Made by a program: the position numbers and the translations under genes
DNA from: Paraburkholderia tuberum STM678
GTDB lineage: Bacteria; Pseudomonadota; Gammaproteobacteria; Burkholderiales; Burkholderiaceae
Direction: 5' to 3'
Assembly (NCBI RefSeq): GCF_902833905.1
Contig: NZ_CADFGP010000005.1
Location: 124,001 to 188,000, forward strand
Length of the DNA: 64,000 bases
Part shown: positions 42,641 through 52,498 of the stretch, piece after piece
Numbering within the stretch: the first letter of the stretch is position 1
Layout of the letters: each line of letters starts with the position of its first letter
Notes under the pieces: model-generated
What the model was told of the DNA's origin: nothing
Databases searched by the model: none
What the model saw: only the letters and a program-made list of their open reading frames with translations

Positions 42641-43924
42641 TCAGGCCCCAGCGCGGCGGTGCGCCCAGCCCGCGAGGCCGCCGCAAGCGATCAGCAGCGC
42701 GCCGGTCACGAAGAACACCGCGTGCAGCCCGAGATGAACGCCGATCACGCCGCCGATCACCGGTCCCACCACCTGGCCGCTGAATTGCGCCGATTGCAGA
42801 TAACCAAGCATGCGGCCGGTCCTGCTTTCATCCACCGATTGCCGCGCCAGCTTGCCGATCGAGGGCAACAGGCCCGCGAGCGTCATACCCATCAGCACGC
42901 GCAAAGCCGCGAGCTGCCACCAGTGCGTGACGAAGGCTTGCGGCACCATCGCCAGCCCCGTGAGCACGAGGCAGACAACGATCACGCGCCAGCTCCCGAA
43001 CCGGTCGGCCAGCGCGCCGAGGCGCGCGGCCGTCAGCATGCTTCCGAGCGCCGAGCATGCCATAACCACGCCGGCCACGCGCGCAAGATGCGTGGCATCC
43101 ACGCCAAGGCCGCCGATATACACGGTGATGATCGGCTCGATCGACATGTTGGCGAGCAGCACCATCATCGCGGTCACGAGGAGCGCGGCCACCACCGCGT
43201 AATTGGCGCGTCGGGCGGGCGCGTCGGCGCTGCCGCGCGCATGAGCTTTCGCGTCGCTATCCGGGTGAAACTCTTCCTTCACCACGAAGATGGTGAGCAG
43301 CGCCGCCGCCGCGATCATCGCGCCGCCCGCGAAGAACGTGCCGCGAATGCCGATCCAGTCTGGCAGCACGCCGCCGACGAGCGGCCCGACCAGATTGCCC
43401 GCGAGCGCGCCCGTCGAAAGTATGCCGAGCGCCCAACCCGCGCGCTCGCGCGGCGCCTGGGTGCCCACCATCACCGTGGAAGCCGATGCATAGCCGCCCA
43501 CCAGACCTGCGATCAGACGCAGCGCGACCAGTTCGTAGACATTGTGCGCCACGCCGATCAACGACATCACCAGGGCCATACCGATCGCCGCGCGAACAAG
43601 CATGGGTTTGCGGCCGAAACGGTCGGCCAGACGCCCCCACAGTGGCGCGGTAAGAGCGGTGCCGAGGAAGGTCGCGCCGAAGGCGATGCCCGACCACTGG
43701 ATCACCGCGGACGGCGAACCGACACCGAGTTGCCGCACATAGAGCGGCAGGAACGGCAGCAGCATGCTCAGGCTCACGAGCGTCGTGAACGAGCCGAACA
43801 CGCAGACGACGAGATTGCGACGCCAGTACTGGACGTTGCGCTCCGCATAGCCGCGCGGCCGCGCGTCGTGCTGCGCATACGGCCGCGCGAGCGCCGCCGG
43901 TGCAGAAGAATGCGTGGTATTCAT
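42641..43924 (-). CDS. MFS transporter (MdtG-like)
   Basis: A protein of 427 residues with about twelve membrane segments. Motifs include 'SLSMLLPFLPLYVRQLGV', the loop 'PLWGRLADRFGRKPMLVRAA' and 'GALADRFGSWRVIVV' in the second half. It resembles MdtG/YceE-type exporters. Its ATG overlaps the stop of the upstream YbfB-type gene by four bases (43921-43924). The reading frame remains open far upstream, but that part is antisense-like to the YbfB gene and is not coding. Confidence 0.88.
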   Translation of the reverse strand: MNTTHSSAPAALARPYAQHDARPRGYAERNVQYWRRNLVVCVFGSFTTLVSLSMLLPFLPLYVRQLGVGSPSAVIQWSGIAFGATFLGTALTAPLWGRLADRFGRKPMLVRAAIGMALVMSLIGVAHNVYELVALRLIAGLVGGYASASTVMVGTQAPRERAGWALGILSTGALAGNLVGPLVGGVLPDWIGIRGTFFAGGAMIAAAALLTIFVVKEEFHPDSDAKAHARGSADAPARRANYAVVAALLVTAMMVLLANMSIEPIITVYIGGLGVDATHLARVAGVVMACSALGSMLTAARLGALADRFGSWRVIVVCLVLTGLAMVPQAFVTHWWQLAALRVLMGMTLAGLLPSIGKLARQSVDESRTGRMLGYLQSAQFSGQVVGPVIGGVIGVHLGLHAVFFVTGALLIACGGLAGWAHRRAGA

Positions 43925-45129
43925 TTCGCGCTCCGCGCGGAAAACAGCTCGACGGCGAGTGCGAGCAGAAGCGCCACCGCGCCAATCGCGTAGAGCGCGC
44001 GATAATTGCCGCCGCTCGAAGCGAATACGAACGAAAGACCGTAGGCCGCCAACGCCTGCATCACGGCGAAGCTCGTCGTCGCGCGGCTCCATGCGTCCTT
44101 GACGGCGGACGGATGGTGCGCGAGCAGCTCGTTCACGCGACCGAGCGCCAGCGGCACGATGCCCGGCGTGAACGCGCCCACGACAAATGCGGAGACCATC
44201 AGCCCCGTCGACCCGAATAAGCCCGCGGCCAGGATCGCGACCGCAGCGGCCTGCACCAGATACGCGACGCGCAGCGCGCGGCCGAAACCCACGCGATCGG
44301 CGAGATGCCCTGCCGCGAGCGGCCCGACGATCGCGCCCAAGCCGTACAGCACCCAGAACTCGGCGCCCGCATCGACGCCGCGGCCCAGCCCGCGCGCCAC
44401 GAAATCGACGAGGAACAGCATGTGCGGCACGAGCCCCACGGCGTTCAGGCCATATTCGACATAGAGCGCGCGCAGGCCGGCGCGGGGATACGCAGGCGCT
44501 GTTTCGAAGCGCGAATGAGCACCGGCGTGCGCGGGCGCCGCGTGCTCGGGCCAGCCGTTCCACGCCACGGCGGTCAACACGAGCGAAACGGCCGCGAGCC
44601 CGAGCCACGTCCACGTGAGCCCCTGACGCAACAGAATCGGCACGATCGTGCCCGAGGCCGCGATGCCGAGCCCGATCCCCGTGAAGATGCCACCGCTCGC
44701 GAAGCCCCGGCGCGCCGCCGGCACGTGCGCGAGGATCGTGGGTGCGGCGAGCACCATCAACGCGCCGCCCGAGAGCCCCGAGGCCAGGCGCCAGATGAAA
44801 AACCACAGGAACGACACGGGCACCGCGCAGGCCACGAAGGCGATGGTCGCGAGCAGCATCATCGCGCGCAGCACGGTGGCGGGTTTCGCCACGCGTACCA
44901 TCGCGCCCGCCAGCAGTGCGCCGGCCAGATAGCCGCCGAGGTTCGCCGCGCCGAGATAGGCCGCGCTCGAGGCGGGAAACCAGTGCGCGCCGATGATAGC
45001 CGGCAAAAGCGGCGTATAGGCAAAGCGCGCGAGACCGATGCCGATCAGGCTCGCGCTGGCCCCGGCGAGCGTGCCCCGCCAGACGTTGTAGCCGGCCGGA
45101 GCGGCCGGATTCGAGATGGCTTGCTGCAT
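43921..45129 (-). CDS. YbfB/YjiJ-family MFS transporter
   Basis: A protein of 402 residues, about twelve membrane segments. The start 'WRGTLAGASASLIGIGLARFAYTPLLPAII' (two parts) and 'FPASSAAYLGAANLGGYLAGALL' are typical of YbfB/YjiJ proteins. The ATG at 45129 is preferred to one 12 bases upstream because GGGAG precedes it. It is translationally coupled to the MdtG-like transporter; a LysR gene on the same strand ends 120 bp upstream and may control both. Confidence 0.88.
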   Translation of the reverse strand: MQQAISNPAAPAGYNVWRGTLAGASASLIGIGLARFAYTPLLPAIIGAHWFPASSAAYLGAANLGGYLAGALLAGAMVRVAKPATVLRAMMLLATIAFVACAVPVSFLWFFIWRLASGLSGGALMVLAAPTILAHVPAARRGFASGGIFTGIGLGIAASGTIVPILLRQGLTWTWLGLAAVSLVLTAVAWNGWPEHAAPAHAGAHSRFETAPAYPRAGLRALYVEYGLNAVGLVPHMLFLVDFVARGLGRGVDAGAEFWVLYGLGAIVGPLAAGHLADRVGFGRALRVAYLVQAAAVAILAAGLFGSTGLMVSAFVVGAFTPGIVPLALGRVNELLAHHPSAVKDAWSRATTSFAVMQALAAYGLSFVFASSGGNYRALYAIGAVALLLALAVELFSARSAK

Positions 45130-45249
45130 GACGACTCCCATGGACCGGTGCTGTTAAGCACCCGATGAATATGGGAGCCAGTCTAGAACGACTCGCATCT
45201 CGGGAGAATCACCGCACTGCGTAAGTGATTCTTCCGCGCGGCGATCGAA

Positions 45250-46182
45250 TCAGCGTCGATCGGCGTCGGTGATTTGCTGAGCCCGCTCGAAATACTCGCG
45301 CAGCAGCGGCGTGGCGAAATCGACGAAACCGCGCACCTTCGGCACCGCAAGGCGCCCGTGCGGCGTCACCAGGTTGACGGGCAACGGCGCATGCTCGCTG
45401 TTGCGCAGCACGATTTTCAGCGCGCCGGCCTTGACCTGCTCGGCCACGTGATAGGAGAAAAGCCGCGTGACGCCATGCCCGGCCACGGCCGAAGACAGCG
45501 CAGCGCGAATCGTGTTGACGATGAAGCGCGGCGTGAACCGCACGACCTGCGGCAGCGCCGTTAGACGGGCCGCCGGAAAGCTCCACGAATCGAGCCCGAA
45601 ATGCGTCATCGAGATGATCGGATGGCTGGCCAGATCGGCGGGGACATCGATGGCCGGGTGCGTGGCGAGATAGTCGGGCGAAGCGACCACCACCCGCCTC
45701 ACCTCGCCCACCGGAATGGCGACGAGCGTGGAGTCCTGTAGATGAGCGATGCGCAACGCCACGTCGATGCCCTCGTCGACGAGGCTCACGGGCCGGTCGA
45801 GCAGGTGCAGGCGGATCGACGCCTGGGGATGGCGATCGAGAAACGAATCGACAATCGGGCGCAGCACCTCCTCGCCCACCGCCACCGCCGCCGTCACGCC
45901 TAGCAGTCCGCGCGGCGCGGAGCGCTCGTCGGCTGCGAGCAGGTCCGCCTCCTCCAGATCCCCGAGGATGCGCCGGCACGCCAGCGCATAGCGCTCGCCC
46001 GCCTCGCTGAGCCGGATCGTGCGCGTGGTGCGGTGTAGCAGCGGCGTGCCCGTGTGCGTCTCCAGAAACGCGATGGCCCGGCTCACAGCCGCGGGCGAGC
46101 GGCCCAGCCGACGGCCTGCGCCCGCCAGACTGCCCTCGTCGAGCGTGGCGACGAATACCTTCATGGCGTCGATACGGTCCAT
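45250..46182 (-). CDS. LysR-family transcriptional regulator
   Basis: A protein of 310 residues. HTH 'FVATLDEGSLAGAGRRLGRSPAAVSRAIAFLE' (two parts) and an effector domain with 'VGEEVLRPIVDSFLDRHPQASIRLHLLDRPVSLVDEGIDVALRIAHL' (in parts), the pattern of the large DmlR-like group. It lies upstream of the two MFS genes on the same strand, so it probably regulates transport of an unknown compound. Confidence 0.9.
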   Translation of the reverse strand: MDRIDAMKVFVATLDEGSLAGAGRRLGRSPAAVSRAIAFLETHTGTPLLHRTTRTIRLSEAGERYALACRRILGDLEEADLLAADERSAPRGLLGVTAAVAVGEEVLRPIVDSFLDRHPQASIRLHLLDRPVSLVDEGIDVALRIAHLQDSTLVAIPVGEVRRVVVASPDYLATHPAIDVPADLASHPIISMTHFGLDSWSFPAARLTALPQVVRFTPRFIVNTIRAALSSAVAGHGVTRLFSYHVAEQVKAGALKIVLRNSEHAPLPVNLVTPHGRLAVPKVRGFVDFATPLLREYFERAQQITDADRR

Positions 46183-46521
46183 TGCGTGTTTGAGCTTGAG
46201 ATTGGGCCTAGGTGGCGCCGCAGTCTTTTAGGGCGGTGAGTTCCGGCACGATCTTAGCGGAATACGAGAAGCGACAGCGTGGCATGCACGGCTGCACAAT
46301 CGTAAGACTGAATGTGGCGCTAGTGCGGCGCTTGGCATACCCTGAAGAAGTTGTTCAGCAGATCCTGGTACGCTCCGCTGCCGCTAGCGGGCTGGGTACG
46401 TCAAATGTCGCGAGCACCGCGAGCTTGCTGCGCCCGTGGGGATGGCACTCCGCGTGCAAGCTCAGCCAGCGTTTTTTGTGGCGTCTCAGCCTCAACGTTT
46501 CCATCCCGTTCGCTCGACCCG
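46183..46521. other. Gene-poor stretch
   Basis: About 340 bp between a leftward LysR gene and a rightward cytochrome b561 gene. No convincing ORF, repeat or hairpin is seen; promoters of both genes should lie here. No FNR-type box was found in it. Confidence 0.4.
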
Positions 46522-47118
46522 ATGACCAACCTCAAACATTCATCCGCGACCGCGACGGCGACGCGAATCGCAGCCGGCGATGACCGCACGCAATACGACT
46601 CTTTCTCGATCCTGTTGCATTGGATCACGGTGATTTTGGTGTTGGCCCAATTTGGACTCGCCCAAACCTGGGGGTTTGCGCCTAAACCCACGCGTCACCT
46701 GATGATCGTTTCCCACATGTCGTTTGGAATATTGCTTTCGGCCGTGTTGATCGTGCGCATTGGGTGGCGTCTGATGCCCGGACATCAAACTCCCGTGTCT
46801 GCCGCGGGATGGGTCGAGCGGGCCGCGAAAGGCGTCCACTATGTTCTGTACGCGCTGCTGGTCGGCGAAGCGGTACTGGGTTTCGTACTGCGATGGTCCG
46901 GCAACGAATCGATGAGCTTTTTCGGGCTGCTGATGCCATCTCCTTTCGCGCCCACCAGTAAGGCGACGCATCACGCCATTGGTGAGGCTCATGATTTCGT
47001 CGGCTGGGCCATCATCGTCATCGCGGCGGGACATGCCGCCGCCGCGCTGTTTCATCACTATGTGCTGCGCGACGACGTGCTCAAGCGCATGCTGCCGCGC
47101 AAAGCGGGCGACGCGTAA
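46522..47118 (+). CDS. Cytochrome b561-family membrane protein
   Basis: A protein of 198 residues with four main membrane segments. The haem-ligand histidines typical of the bacterial b561 family are visible: 'SILLHWITVILVLAQF' (helix 1), 'LMIVSHMSFGILLSAVLIVRIGWRL' (helix 2, two parts), 'GVHYVLYALLVGEAVLG' (helix 3) and 'AHDFVGWAIIVIAAGHAAAALFHHY' (helix 4, two parts). It passes electrons between quinol and an unknown partner in the inner membrane. The start at 46522 is set by homology; the ribosome site is weak. Confidence 0.88.
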   Translation: MTNLKHSSATATATRIAAGDDRTQYDSFSILLHWITVILVLAQFGLAQTWGFAPKPTRHLMIVSHMSFGILLSAVLIVRIGWRLMPGHQTPVSAAGWVERAAKGVHYVLYALLVGEAVLGFVLRWSGNESMSFFGLLMPSPFAPTSKATHHAIGEAHDFVGWAIIVIAAGHAAAALFHHYVLRDDVLKRMLPRKAGDA

Positions 47119-47259
47119 GCCGCTCACTTGCCCGCCCGGCGCTCGACCGATAACGAAACAATCGGCTTGCTCGCGCTGAAGCACACCCATTCGGGTGCGA
47201 AGGTGCGCGAGCGCTTTCCTGCAGACTGGCGCGCGCTTCAGCCGGACCTTCGCCGCAAC

Positions 47260-47286
47260 AAAAAGGCGCGCCCGTGACAGCGCGCC
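47260..47286 (-). terminator. Terminator behind the hsp20 remnant
   Basis: Read leftward, the stem GGCGCGC/GCGCGCC (47280-47286 with 47265-47271, eight-base loop) is followed by five Ts (47264-47260). It lies 12 bases after the stop of the hsp20 remnant and would end leftward transcripts of the DUF1488/hsp20 unit. Confidence 0.7.
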
Positions 47287-47297
47287 ATCCTCGCGTG

Positions 47298-47464
47298 TCA
47301 GTCGATGGTCAGCCGCTTGCGATCGCCCGACGCCTTTTTCGGCAAGCTGAGCGACAGCACGCCATCCCTGTACTCGGCTTCGCGTTCGCCTCCTCGACCT
47401 CGCCGCCGAGCGCGAACGAGCGGCTGAAGGTGCCGGCGTAGCGCTCGCGGCGGATCACCCGCCG
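47298..47464 (-). pseudogene. Small heat-shock protein (Hsp20) remnant, frameshifted
   Basis: One frame reads 'RRVIRRERYAGTFSRSFALGGEVEEANAK'-like sequence (in two parts), the middle of an Hsp20 alpha-crystallin domain (RRERYGSFSRSFAL). After about 47379 the continuation 'AEYRDGVLSLSLPKKASGDRKRLTID' (two parts), the normal Hsp20 C-terminus, is in another frame. One missing A would restore it. The N-terminal half is also absent. It is a decayed, shortened gene placed directly behind an FNR-type box. Confidence 0.75.
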
Positions 47465-47477
47465 CGACGACGCGTCG

Positions 47478-47491
47478 TTGATCCACGTCAA
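47478..47491 (-). promoter_or_regulatory. FNR/Anr/FixK-type box before the hsp20 remnant
   Basis: TTGAC-GTGG-ATCAA on the leftward strand fits the TTGAY-N4-RTCAA consensus of the CRP/FNR superfamily. It lies in the gap between the DUF1488 stop and the hsp20 remnant. Confidence 0.6.
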
Positions 47492-47509
47492 GCGTGCCCG
47501 CCCGACCCG

Positions 47510-47785
47510 TCACGCGCAAAACCTGAAAAACCCGCTATGCAGCAGCACGGGCCTGGCGCCGATCTCGTCGAGCAGACGCCGGGCGGCCTGTTCGATCTGG
47601 GAACGGTGCGCGAGGAACGCCTGGAGCAGATCGTCTTCCCGCAGCGAGCGCGCGCCGAAATGGTCTTCGAGCGCCTCGGCCGTGATCGCGCACTGCACGG
47701 GCCGATCGTCGACGAGCGCCGGAAACGCCAGCACCAGATCGCGGGCGCAGTATTCGGGCATGCAGGACGGAAAGGAAATGTGCAT
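47510..47785 (-). CDS. DUF1488-family protein
   Basis: A protein of 91 residues. 'MHISFPSCMPEYCARDLVLAFPALVDDRPVQCAITAEALEDHFGA' (read in parts) carries the DUF1488 pattern (F....V.CAI..EALEDHFGA), followed by an acidic/Gln-rich helix. The function of the family is unknown. In Burkholderia such genes often sit with stress and low-oxygen genes, which agrees with the FNR-type box 105 bases upstream. The start at 47785 is preferred because a G-rich site precedes it; an in-frame start at 47806 or 47818 is possible. Confidence 0.75.
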   Translation of the reverse strand: MHISFPSCMPEYCARDLVLAFPALVDDRPVQCAITAEALEDHFGARSLREDDLLQAFLAHRSQIEQAARRLLDEIGARPVLLHSGFFRFCA

Positions 47786-47883
47786 GGTGACGCCCCCCAC
47801 GGGCATGAAGTGCCGCATCGGCGGATGCGAGGTAGCGGACCCGCCGCGACGTCTCCAGCTTAATCACGCAATCCACGGCGGAT

Positions 47884-47897
47884 TTGACGTACGTCAA
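47884..47897 (-). promoter_or_regulatory. FNR/Anr/FixK-type box before the DUF1488 gene
   Basis: TTGAC-GTAC-GTCAA is a perfect 14-base palindrome matching the TTGAY-N4-RTCAA consensus, centred about 105 bases before the DUF1488 start. Confidence 0.65.
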
Positions 47898-47957
47898 GGC
47901 GGAGTCACGCACGGTCCGCGGTGGCCCCGTTTGCCGCGGCGCTGTCAGCGCGAATGG

Positions 47958-48812
47958 TCATTCGCCCGTGCGCGTCACGGAACCCGCAGCGGCGTCGCTG
48001 CGTCGCGCGGCGGCGTCGATCGTCTGCCGCAACGCCTTCAGTTCAGCGTGCAGGCGCACGATTTCATCGTTCAGATGCTTGATATCCCGATGCATCTCGC
48101 GTCGCAACGCCCTCTCTTCCTTGCCGATGAATGCCGCGGCGATGCTCGCGAAGACCAGCGACAACATGCCGTAGCCGAGCAGCACGACAAATGCCGCGAA
48201 CACACGCGAGGCGGGCGTCGTCGGCGCGATGTCGCCATAGCCCACGGTCGCGCTGCTTTCGAACGCAAGCCACAGCCCTTCGGAGTACGAGTGCACGTGT
48301 GGTTCGAGCCAGTAAAATCCGGCGCCGGCCATCGCGAGCACGAGCGCGCCGGCGAGCAGCAGCCACATCAATCGGTTCGGCGTGACGAATTCGCGCAGCG
48401 ACAGCACGATGCGCAACGCAACGACACCCATGAACGACAGCCGCAGCAGCCATTCGACGGGCTGCCACGGCGGCGTTCCGAAACCGGTGCTGAGCGCCGC
48501 GCCCAACGCGATGAGCAGGTCGAGCCAGTTGTTCGCGAGCAGCGTCTTCGGCCGTCTGCTCAGATGGGCCAGCCAGGTGAACGACAACGCGAAGCCGGCG
48601 AACATGCCGACGTATAGTGTCCGCGACAGGCTCAGCGCCAGCGGCGTGGGCACCGTCAGTTCGACGTAGAACGCGGGGATCGCGCAAAAGCTCAGCGCGC
48701 ACAGCCCCCAGCGCAGGCGGCGCCATGCCCGCACGGCGCGCGGACCGTCGTGCGCGCTGGCACCGCCCAATCCGTAGCCGCCGAGGCCGTGGTCGATCAT
48801 GTGGTCCGTCAT
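47958..48812 (-). CDS. Potassium channel-like protein (2TM pore type)
   Basis: A protein of 284 residues. Several membrane segments lie between residues ~35 and 165, then the pore helix and selectivity filter 'SSATVGYGDIAPTT' (T-V-G-Y-G, the K+ filter) and a last membrane helix. The C-terminus is a charged coiled coil (residues ~225-270) likely used for oligomerisation. No RCK/TrkA domain is present. An FNR-type box lies ~120 bases upstream, suggesting induction at low oxygen. K+ selectivity is inferred from the filter. Confidence 0.88.
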   Translation of the reverse strand: MTDHMIDHGLGGYGLGGASAHDGPRAVRAWRRLRWGLCALSFCAIPAFYVELTVPTPLALSLSRTLYVGMFAGFALSFTWLAHLSRRPKTLLANNWLDLLIALGAALSTGFGTPPWQPVEWLLRLSFMGVVALRIVLSLREFVTPNRLMWLLLAGALVLAMAGAGFYWLEPHVHSYSEGLWLAFESSATVGYGDIAPTTPASRVFAAFVVLLGYGMLSLVFASIAAAFIGKEERALRREMHRDIKHLNDEIVRLHAELKALRQTIDAAARRSDAAAGSVTRTGE

Positions 48813-48924
48813 CGCGCGAATGGCTTCCGGCCTGTCGGGTTTCGCGCGATATCGTCGTGGTGCCGCAAACGCACCGAGGCCGCGCGATCATCGTTGCAGG
48901 CTAACCGACCCCCGGCTGTCAGCC

Positions 48925-48938
48925 TTGATGCAGATCAG
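48925..48938 (-). promoter_or_regulatory. FNR/Anr-type box before the K+ channel gene
   Basis: On the plus strand this reads TTGAT-GCAG-ATCAG, one mismatch from TTGAT-N4-ATCAA. It is centred about 120 bases before the channel start at 48812 and 30 bases from the chromate transporter end. Confidence 0.55.
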
Positions 48939-48968
48939 TGCTGGTGCAAGGCGTGCGCGATCAGCCTG

Positions 48969-50210
48969 TCAGAGCGGGTGCAGCACCGTTTGCGCGACGC
49001 CGGCCGCCACACACAGCACGACGACCGCAAGCGGGGGCACCTTCCAGCGCAGCAACAGCAAAAAGCCGATGCACGCCACGGCGAAATCCGTCGCCGACAG
49101 GACCGCGCTCGTCCACACCGGCGAATAAAGCGCGGCGGCCAAAAGGCCGACCACCGCGGCATTGACGCCGGCAAGCGCCGCCGCCATCGCCGCACGCGCG
49201 CGCAGCGCCTGCCACCACGGCAATGCGGCGAGAACGAGCAGCAGACCCGGCAGAAAGATGCCCACTGTCGCCAGCAGTGCGCCGCTCCAGTGTCTGGGTG
49301 GCAGCGCCATCATCCAGCCGAGAAACGCCGCGAACGTGAACAGCGGTCCGGGTACGGCCTGGGCCGCGCCATAGCCGGCCAGGAAGTCGTTGGGCGCGAC
49401 CCATCCGGTCGCGACGGTTGCCCGCTGCAACAACGGCAGCACCACGTGGCCGCCTCCGAACACGAGCGCGCCGCAGCGATAGAACGCATCGAATACGCGG
49501 ATGCCTTGCGAGGTCCCGCTTGCCGCCCATAGCGGCAACGCGAACAGCAATGCGCAAAAGACCACTAGCGCGACGATGCCTGCCGTGCGCGACACCTGAA
49601 AATCGCCGGCCCGCAGAGGAATGGCGCGTGGCGCCTGCACCGCCGTGGTCCGGCACAGCGCGACACCGAGCACGGCGCCGGCGCCGATCACGATCAGTTG
49701 GGCGTAGACGGTGCCAGGCACGCTGAGCAATCCGAGCGATGCGAGCGCGATCGCCGCGCGGCGGCGATCCGGACACAGACGCCGCGCCATGTCCCAGACA
49801 GCCTGCGCGACGACGGCCACCGCGACGAGCTTCAGGCCGTGAATCACGCCCGTGCCGAGCGCGCCGCCCAGGTCCGGCGCGATCGCGGCAAAGGCCAGCA
49901 TCACGAGTACCGACGGCAGCGTGAAGCCGCACCAGGCCGCTAGCCCCCCACCCCACCCGGCCCGCAGCAGCCCGATCGAAAACCCCGCCTGGCTGCTCGC
50001 GGGTCCCGGCAGAAATTGGCACAGGCCGATCAGGTCGGTGAAGGCTTCATCGTCGAGCCAGCGGCGCCGCTCGACGAACTCGCGCCGGAAGTAGCCGATG
50101 TGAGCGATCGGACCGCCGAAACTGGTCAGCCCGAGTTTCAGAAAGACGATGAAAACCTCGATCACGCGCGTGAGCCGTGAGCGGCGCGGCGACGACAAAT
50201 CAGTATCCAT
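48969..50210 (-). CDS. chrA: Chromate transporter, ChrA (CHR) family
   Basis: A protein of 413 residues with two similar halves, as in long-chain CHR proteins. The first half opens with '[35 protein letters not shown]' (in parts) and '[17 protein letters not shown]'; the second with '[19 protein letters not shown]' and '[20 protein letters not shown]'. The paired 'FGGP/FGGGH' and 'PGP' motifs are diagnostic. It exports chromate or transports sulfate-like anions. It is divergent from acetyl-CoA synthetase; the FNR-type box at 50333 lies between them. Confidence 0.9.
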   Translation of the reverse strand: MDTDLSSPRRSRLTRVIEVFIVFLKLGLTSFGGPIAHIGYFRREFVERRRWLDDEAFTDLIGLCQFLPGPASSQAGFSIGLLRAGWGGGLAAWCGFTLPSVLVMLAFAAIAPDLGGALGTGVIHGLKLVAVAVVAQAVWDMARRLCPDRRRAAIALASLGLLSVPGTVYAQLIVIGAGAVLGVALCRTTAVQAPRAIPLRAGDFQVSRTAGIVALVVFCALLFALPLWAASGTSQGIRVFDAFYRCGALVFGGGHVVLPLLQRATVATGWVAPNDFLAGYGAAQAVPGPLFTFAAFLGWMMALPPRHWSGALLATVGIFLPGLLLVLAALPWWQALRARAAMAAALAGVNAAVVGLLAAALYSPVWTSAVLSATDFAVACIGFLLLLRWKVPPLAVVVLCVAAGVAQTVLHPL

Positions 50211-50332
50211 GGATGTGCGGGTTCGAGCGCTGCCGATGTCGAGAGCCGGCGGGCAAGTCGCCGTCGAGGGGCTTCGTGTTTGACGACGCACAGTATAGAG
50301 GCCTACGGCGCGACCACGCGCCGCACCCGCGC

Positions 50333-50346
50333 TTGATCTGGGTCAA
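50333..50346 (+). promoter_or_regulatory. FNR/Anr-type box between chrA and acs
   Basis: TTGAT-CTGG-GTCAA lies about 150 bases before the acetyl-CoA synthetase start and 130 bases before the divergent chrA start. The identical 14-mer occurs before the alcohol dehydrogenase gene at 60430. Confidence 0.65.
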
Positions 50347-50491
50347 TCGTGCCCCTTGCTTCCCGCCACACACTGGTCGCGACATCCGGAACACTGTTCG
50401 AGTCATGCGCGCAGCCGCGCCGCCGATGGTTGGATATCGGCAGTCGCGGTGTGCCCGTCCCATATCACTCATTCAAGCCAGCGAGGAGACT

Positions 50492-52468
50492 ATGTCCACT
50501 GTCGCCATCAACCATCAAGCGCCGGAAACGGCCGCCCCGCCGCTTCTGACGGACACGGCCATCGACGGCATGGCCGCCTACGAAGCGCTCGTCAACGAAG
50601 CGCGCAGCGACCGGACCGGTTTCTGGGCGCGGCTCGCGCGCGAGCATCTGAGCTGGCACCGGCCCTTCACCAAGGTACTCGACGAATCGAACGCACCGTT
50701 CTTCAAATGGTTCGACGACGGTCTGTTGAACGCGTCGTACAACTGCCTCGATCGTCATCTGCACGACGGCAATGCCAACAAGACCGCGATCATTTTCGAG
50801 GCCGACGACGGCAGCGTGACGACCATCACCTACCGGCAACTGCATGCGCGCGTGTGCCGCCTCGCGAACGCGCTGCGCGCGCGCGGCATCGTGTGTGGGG
50901 ACCGCGTGATGATCTATCTGCCGATGTCGATCGAAGGCGTCGTCGCGATGCAGGCCTGCGCGCGCATCGGCGCGTTGCACTCGGTCGTGTTCGGCGGCTT
51001 CTCGGCGAAGTCGCTGCATGAACGGATGGTCGATGTCGGCGCCGTCGCCGTCATTACCGCCGACGAGCAGATGCGCGGCGGCAAGAACCTGCCGTTGAAA
51101 TCCGTCGTCGACGAAGCGCTGAAAATGGCAGGCACCGACGGCATCCATACCGTGATCGTCTATCGGCGCACGGGCGGCTCGATCCTGTGGGACGAACCGC
51201 GCGACTGCTGGCTGCACGAACTCGAAGCGGCCCAACCCGACACCTGCGAGCCCGAATGGGTCGGTGCCGAGCATCCGCTGTTCGTGCTGTACACGTCCGG
51301 TTCGACCGGCACGCCGAAGGGCGTGCAGCACAGTACGGCGGGCTATCTGCTGTGGGCCGCCGTCACGATGAAGTGGACCTTCGACCTCCGCACGGACGAC
51401 GTGTACTGGTGCACGGCCGACATCGGCTGGATCACGGGACACAGCTACATCTGCTATGGCCCGACCGCGGTCGGCGCGACCCAGGTGATTTTCGAGGGCG
51501 TGCCGACGTGGCCGGACGCGGGACGGTTCTGGGAGATGATCGCGCGGCACAAGGTCAGCATCTTCTATACGGCGCCCACCGCGATCCGCTCGCTAATCAA
51601 GGCCGCCGAGACGAACAGCGGCGTGCATCCGCGCCGCTTCGACCTCGACTCGTTGCGTTTGCTCGGCACCGTCGGCGAGCCGATCAATCCCAGCGCGTGG
51701 GAGTGGTTTGCGCGCGAAGTCGGCGGCGGGCGCTGTCCGGTGCTCGACACCTTCTGGCAGACCGAAACGGGCGGCCACATGATCACGCCGCTGCCGGGCG
51801 CAACACCGCTCGTCGCGGGATCGTGCACGTTGCCGCTGCCTGGCATCGAGGCGGCGATCGTCGACGAAACCGGCTGCGAACTGCCGAACGGCCAGGGCGG
51901 GCTGCTGGTCGTCAAGGAGCCGTGGCCGTCGATGCTGCGCGCGATCTGGGGCAATCCCCAGCGGTTCCGCAGCGGCTACTACCCCGCGGACCTGGGCGGC
52001 AAGCTCTATCTGGCCGGCGACGGCGCGATCCGCGATGCGCAGACCGGCTACTTCACGATCACCGGCCGCATCGACGACGTGCTGAACGTGTCCGGCCACC
52101 GCATGGGCACGATGGAAATCGAATCGGCGCTCGCCGCGCATCCGCTGGTGGCGGAGGCCGCGGTCGTCGGCAGACCCGACGAGACCATCGGCGAAGCCAT
52201 CGTCGCGTTCGTCGTGCTCAAGGGCCCACGCCCGCAAGGCACCGAAGCAAGGCAGCTCGCCGACCAGCTGCGCGCGTGGGTCGGCAAGGAAATCGGGCCG
52301 ATCGCCAAGCCGAAGGAAATCCGCTTCGGCGACAGCATGCCGAAGACGCGCTCCGGCAAGGTCGTGCGGCGTCTGCTGCGTTCGGTCGCGAAGGGAGAAA
52401 CGCTCGCGCAGGACATGTCCACCGTCGAGAACCCCGCCGTGCTGCGGCAGTTCGGCCACCACGAGTAA
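50492..52468 (+). CDS. acs: Acetyl-CoA synthetase (AMP-forming)
   Basis: A protein of 658 residues, the usual length of Acs. Visible signatures are '[16 protein letters not shown]', the ATP loop '[15 protein letters not shown]', '[18 protein letters not shown]', '[18 protein letters not shown]', the hinge '[25 protein letters not shown]' (two parts) and the C-terminal catalytic '[13 protein letters not shown]' whose Lys is the usual acetylation switch. It activates acetate to acetyl-CoA. The start follows GAGGAG. It is followed after 30 bp by an acetate transporter gene and preceded by an FNR-type box. Confidence 0.92.
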   Translation: MSTVAINHQAPETAAPPLLTDTAIDGMAAYEALVNEARSDRTGFWARLAREHLSWHRPFTKVLDESNAPFFKWFDDGLLNASYNCLDRHLHDGNANKTAIIFEADDGSVTTITYRQLHARVCRLANALRARGIVCGDRVMIYLPMSIEGVVAMQACARIGALHSVVFGGFSAKSLHERMVDVGAVAVITADEQMRGGKNLPLKSVVDEALKMAGTDGIHTVIVYRRTGGSILWDEPRDCWLHELEAAQPDTCEPEWVGAEHPLFVLYTSGSTGTPKGVQHSTAGYLLWAAVTMKWTFDLRTDDVYWCTADIGWITGHSYICYGPTAVGATQVIFEGVPTWPDAGRFWEMIARHKVSIFYTAPTAIRSLIKAAETNSGVHPRRFDLDSLRLLGTVGEPINPSAWEWFAREVGGGRCPVLDTFWQTETGGHMITPLPGATPLVAGSCTLPLPGIEAAIVDETGCELPNGQGGLLVVKEPWPSMLRAIWGNPQRFRSGYYPADLGGKLYLAGDGAIRDAQTGYFTITGRIDDVLNVSGHRMGTMEIESALAAHPLVAEAAVVGRPDETIGEAIVAFVVLKGPRPQGTEARQLADQLRAWVGKEIGPIAKPKEIRFGDSMPKTRSGKVVRRLLRSVAKGETLAQDMSTVENPAVLRQFGHHE

Positions 52469-52498
52469 GCCCCCCGGATCGATTCAGGAGACTTCACG

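Noticed and set aside
43925..44806. Long upstream extension of the MdtG-like transporter frame
   Set aside because: The extension overlaps the YbfB-type gene in another frame and has no motif; the ATG at 43924 with GGAG is the real start.
47131..47277. Possible 48-codon rightward ORF after the cytochrome b561 gene ('TIGLLALKHTHSG')
   Set aside because: Codon bias is coding-like, but the only start is TTG, no family is recognised and it overlaps the leftward terminator; left as an unproven fragment.
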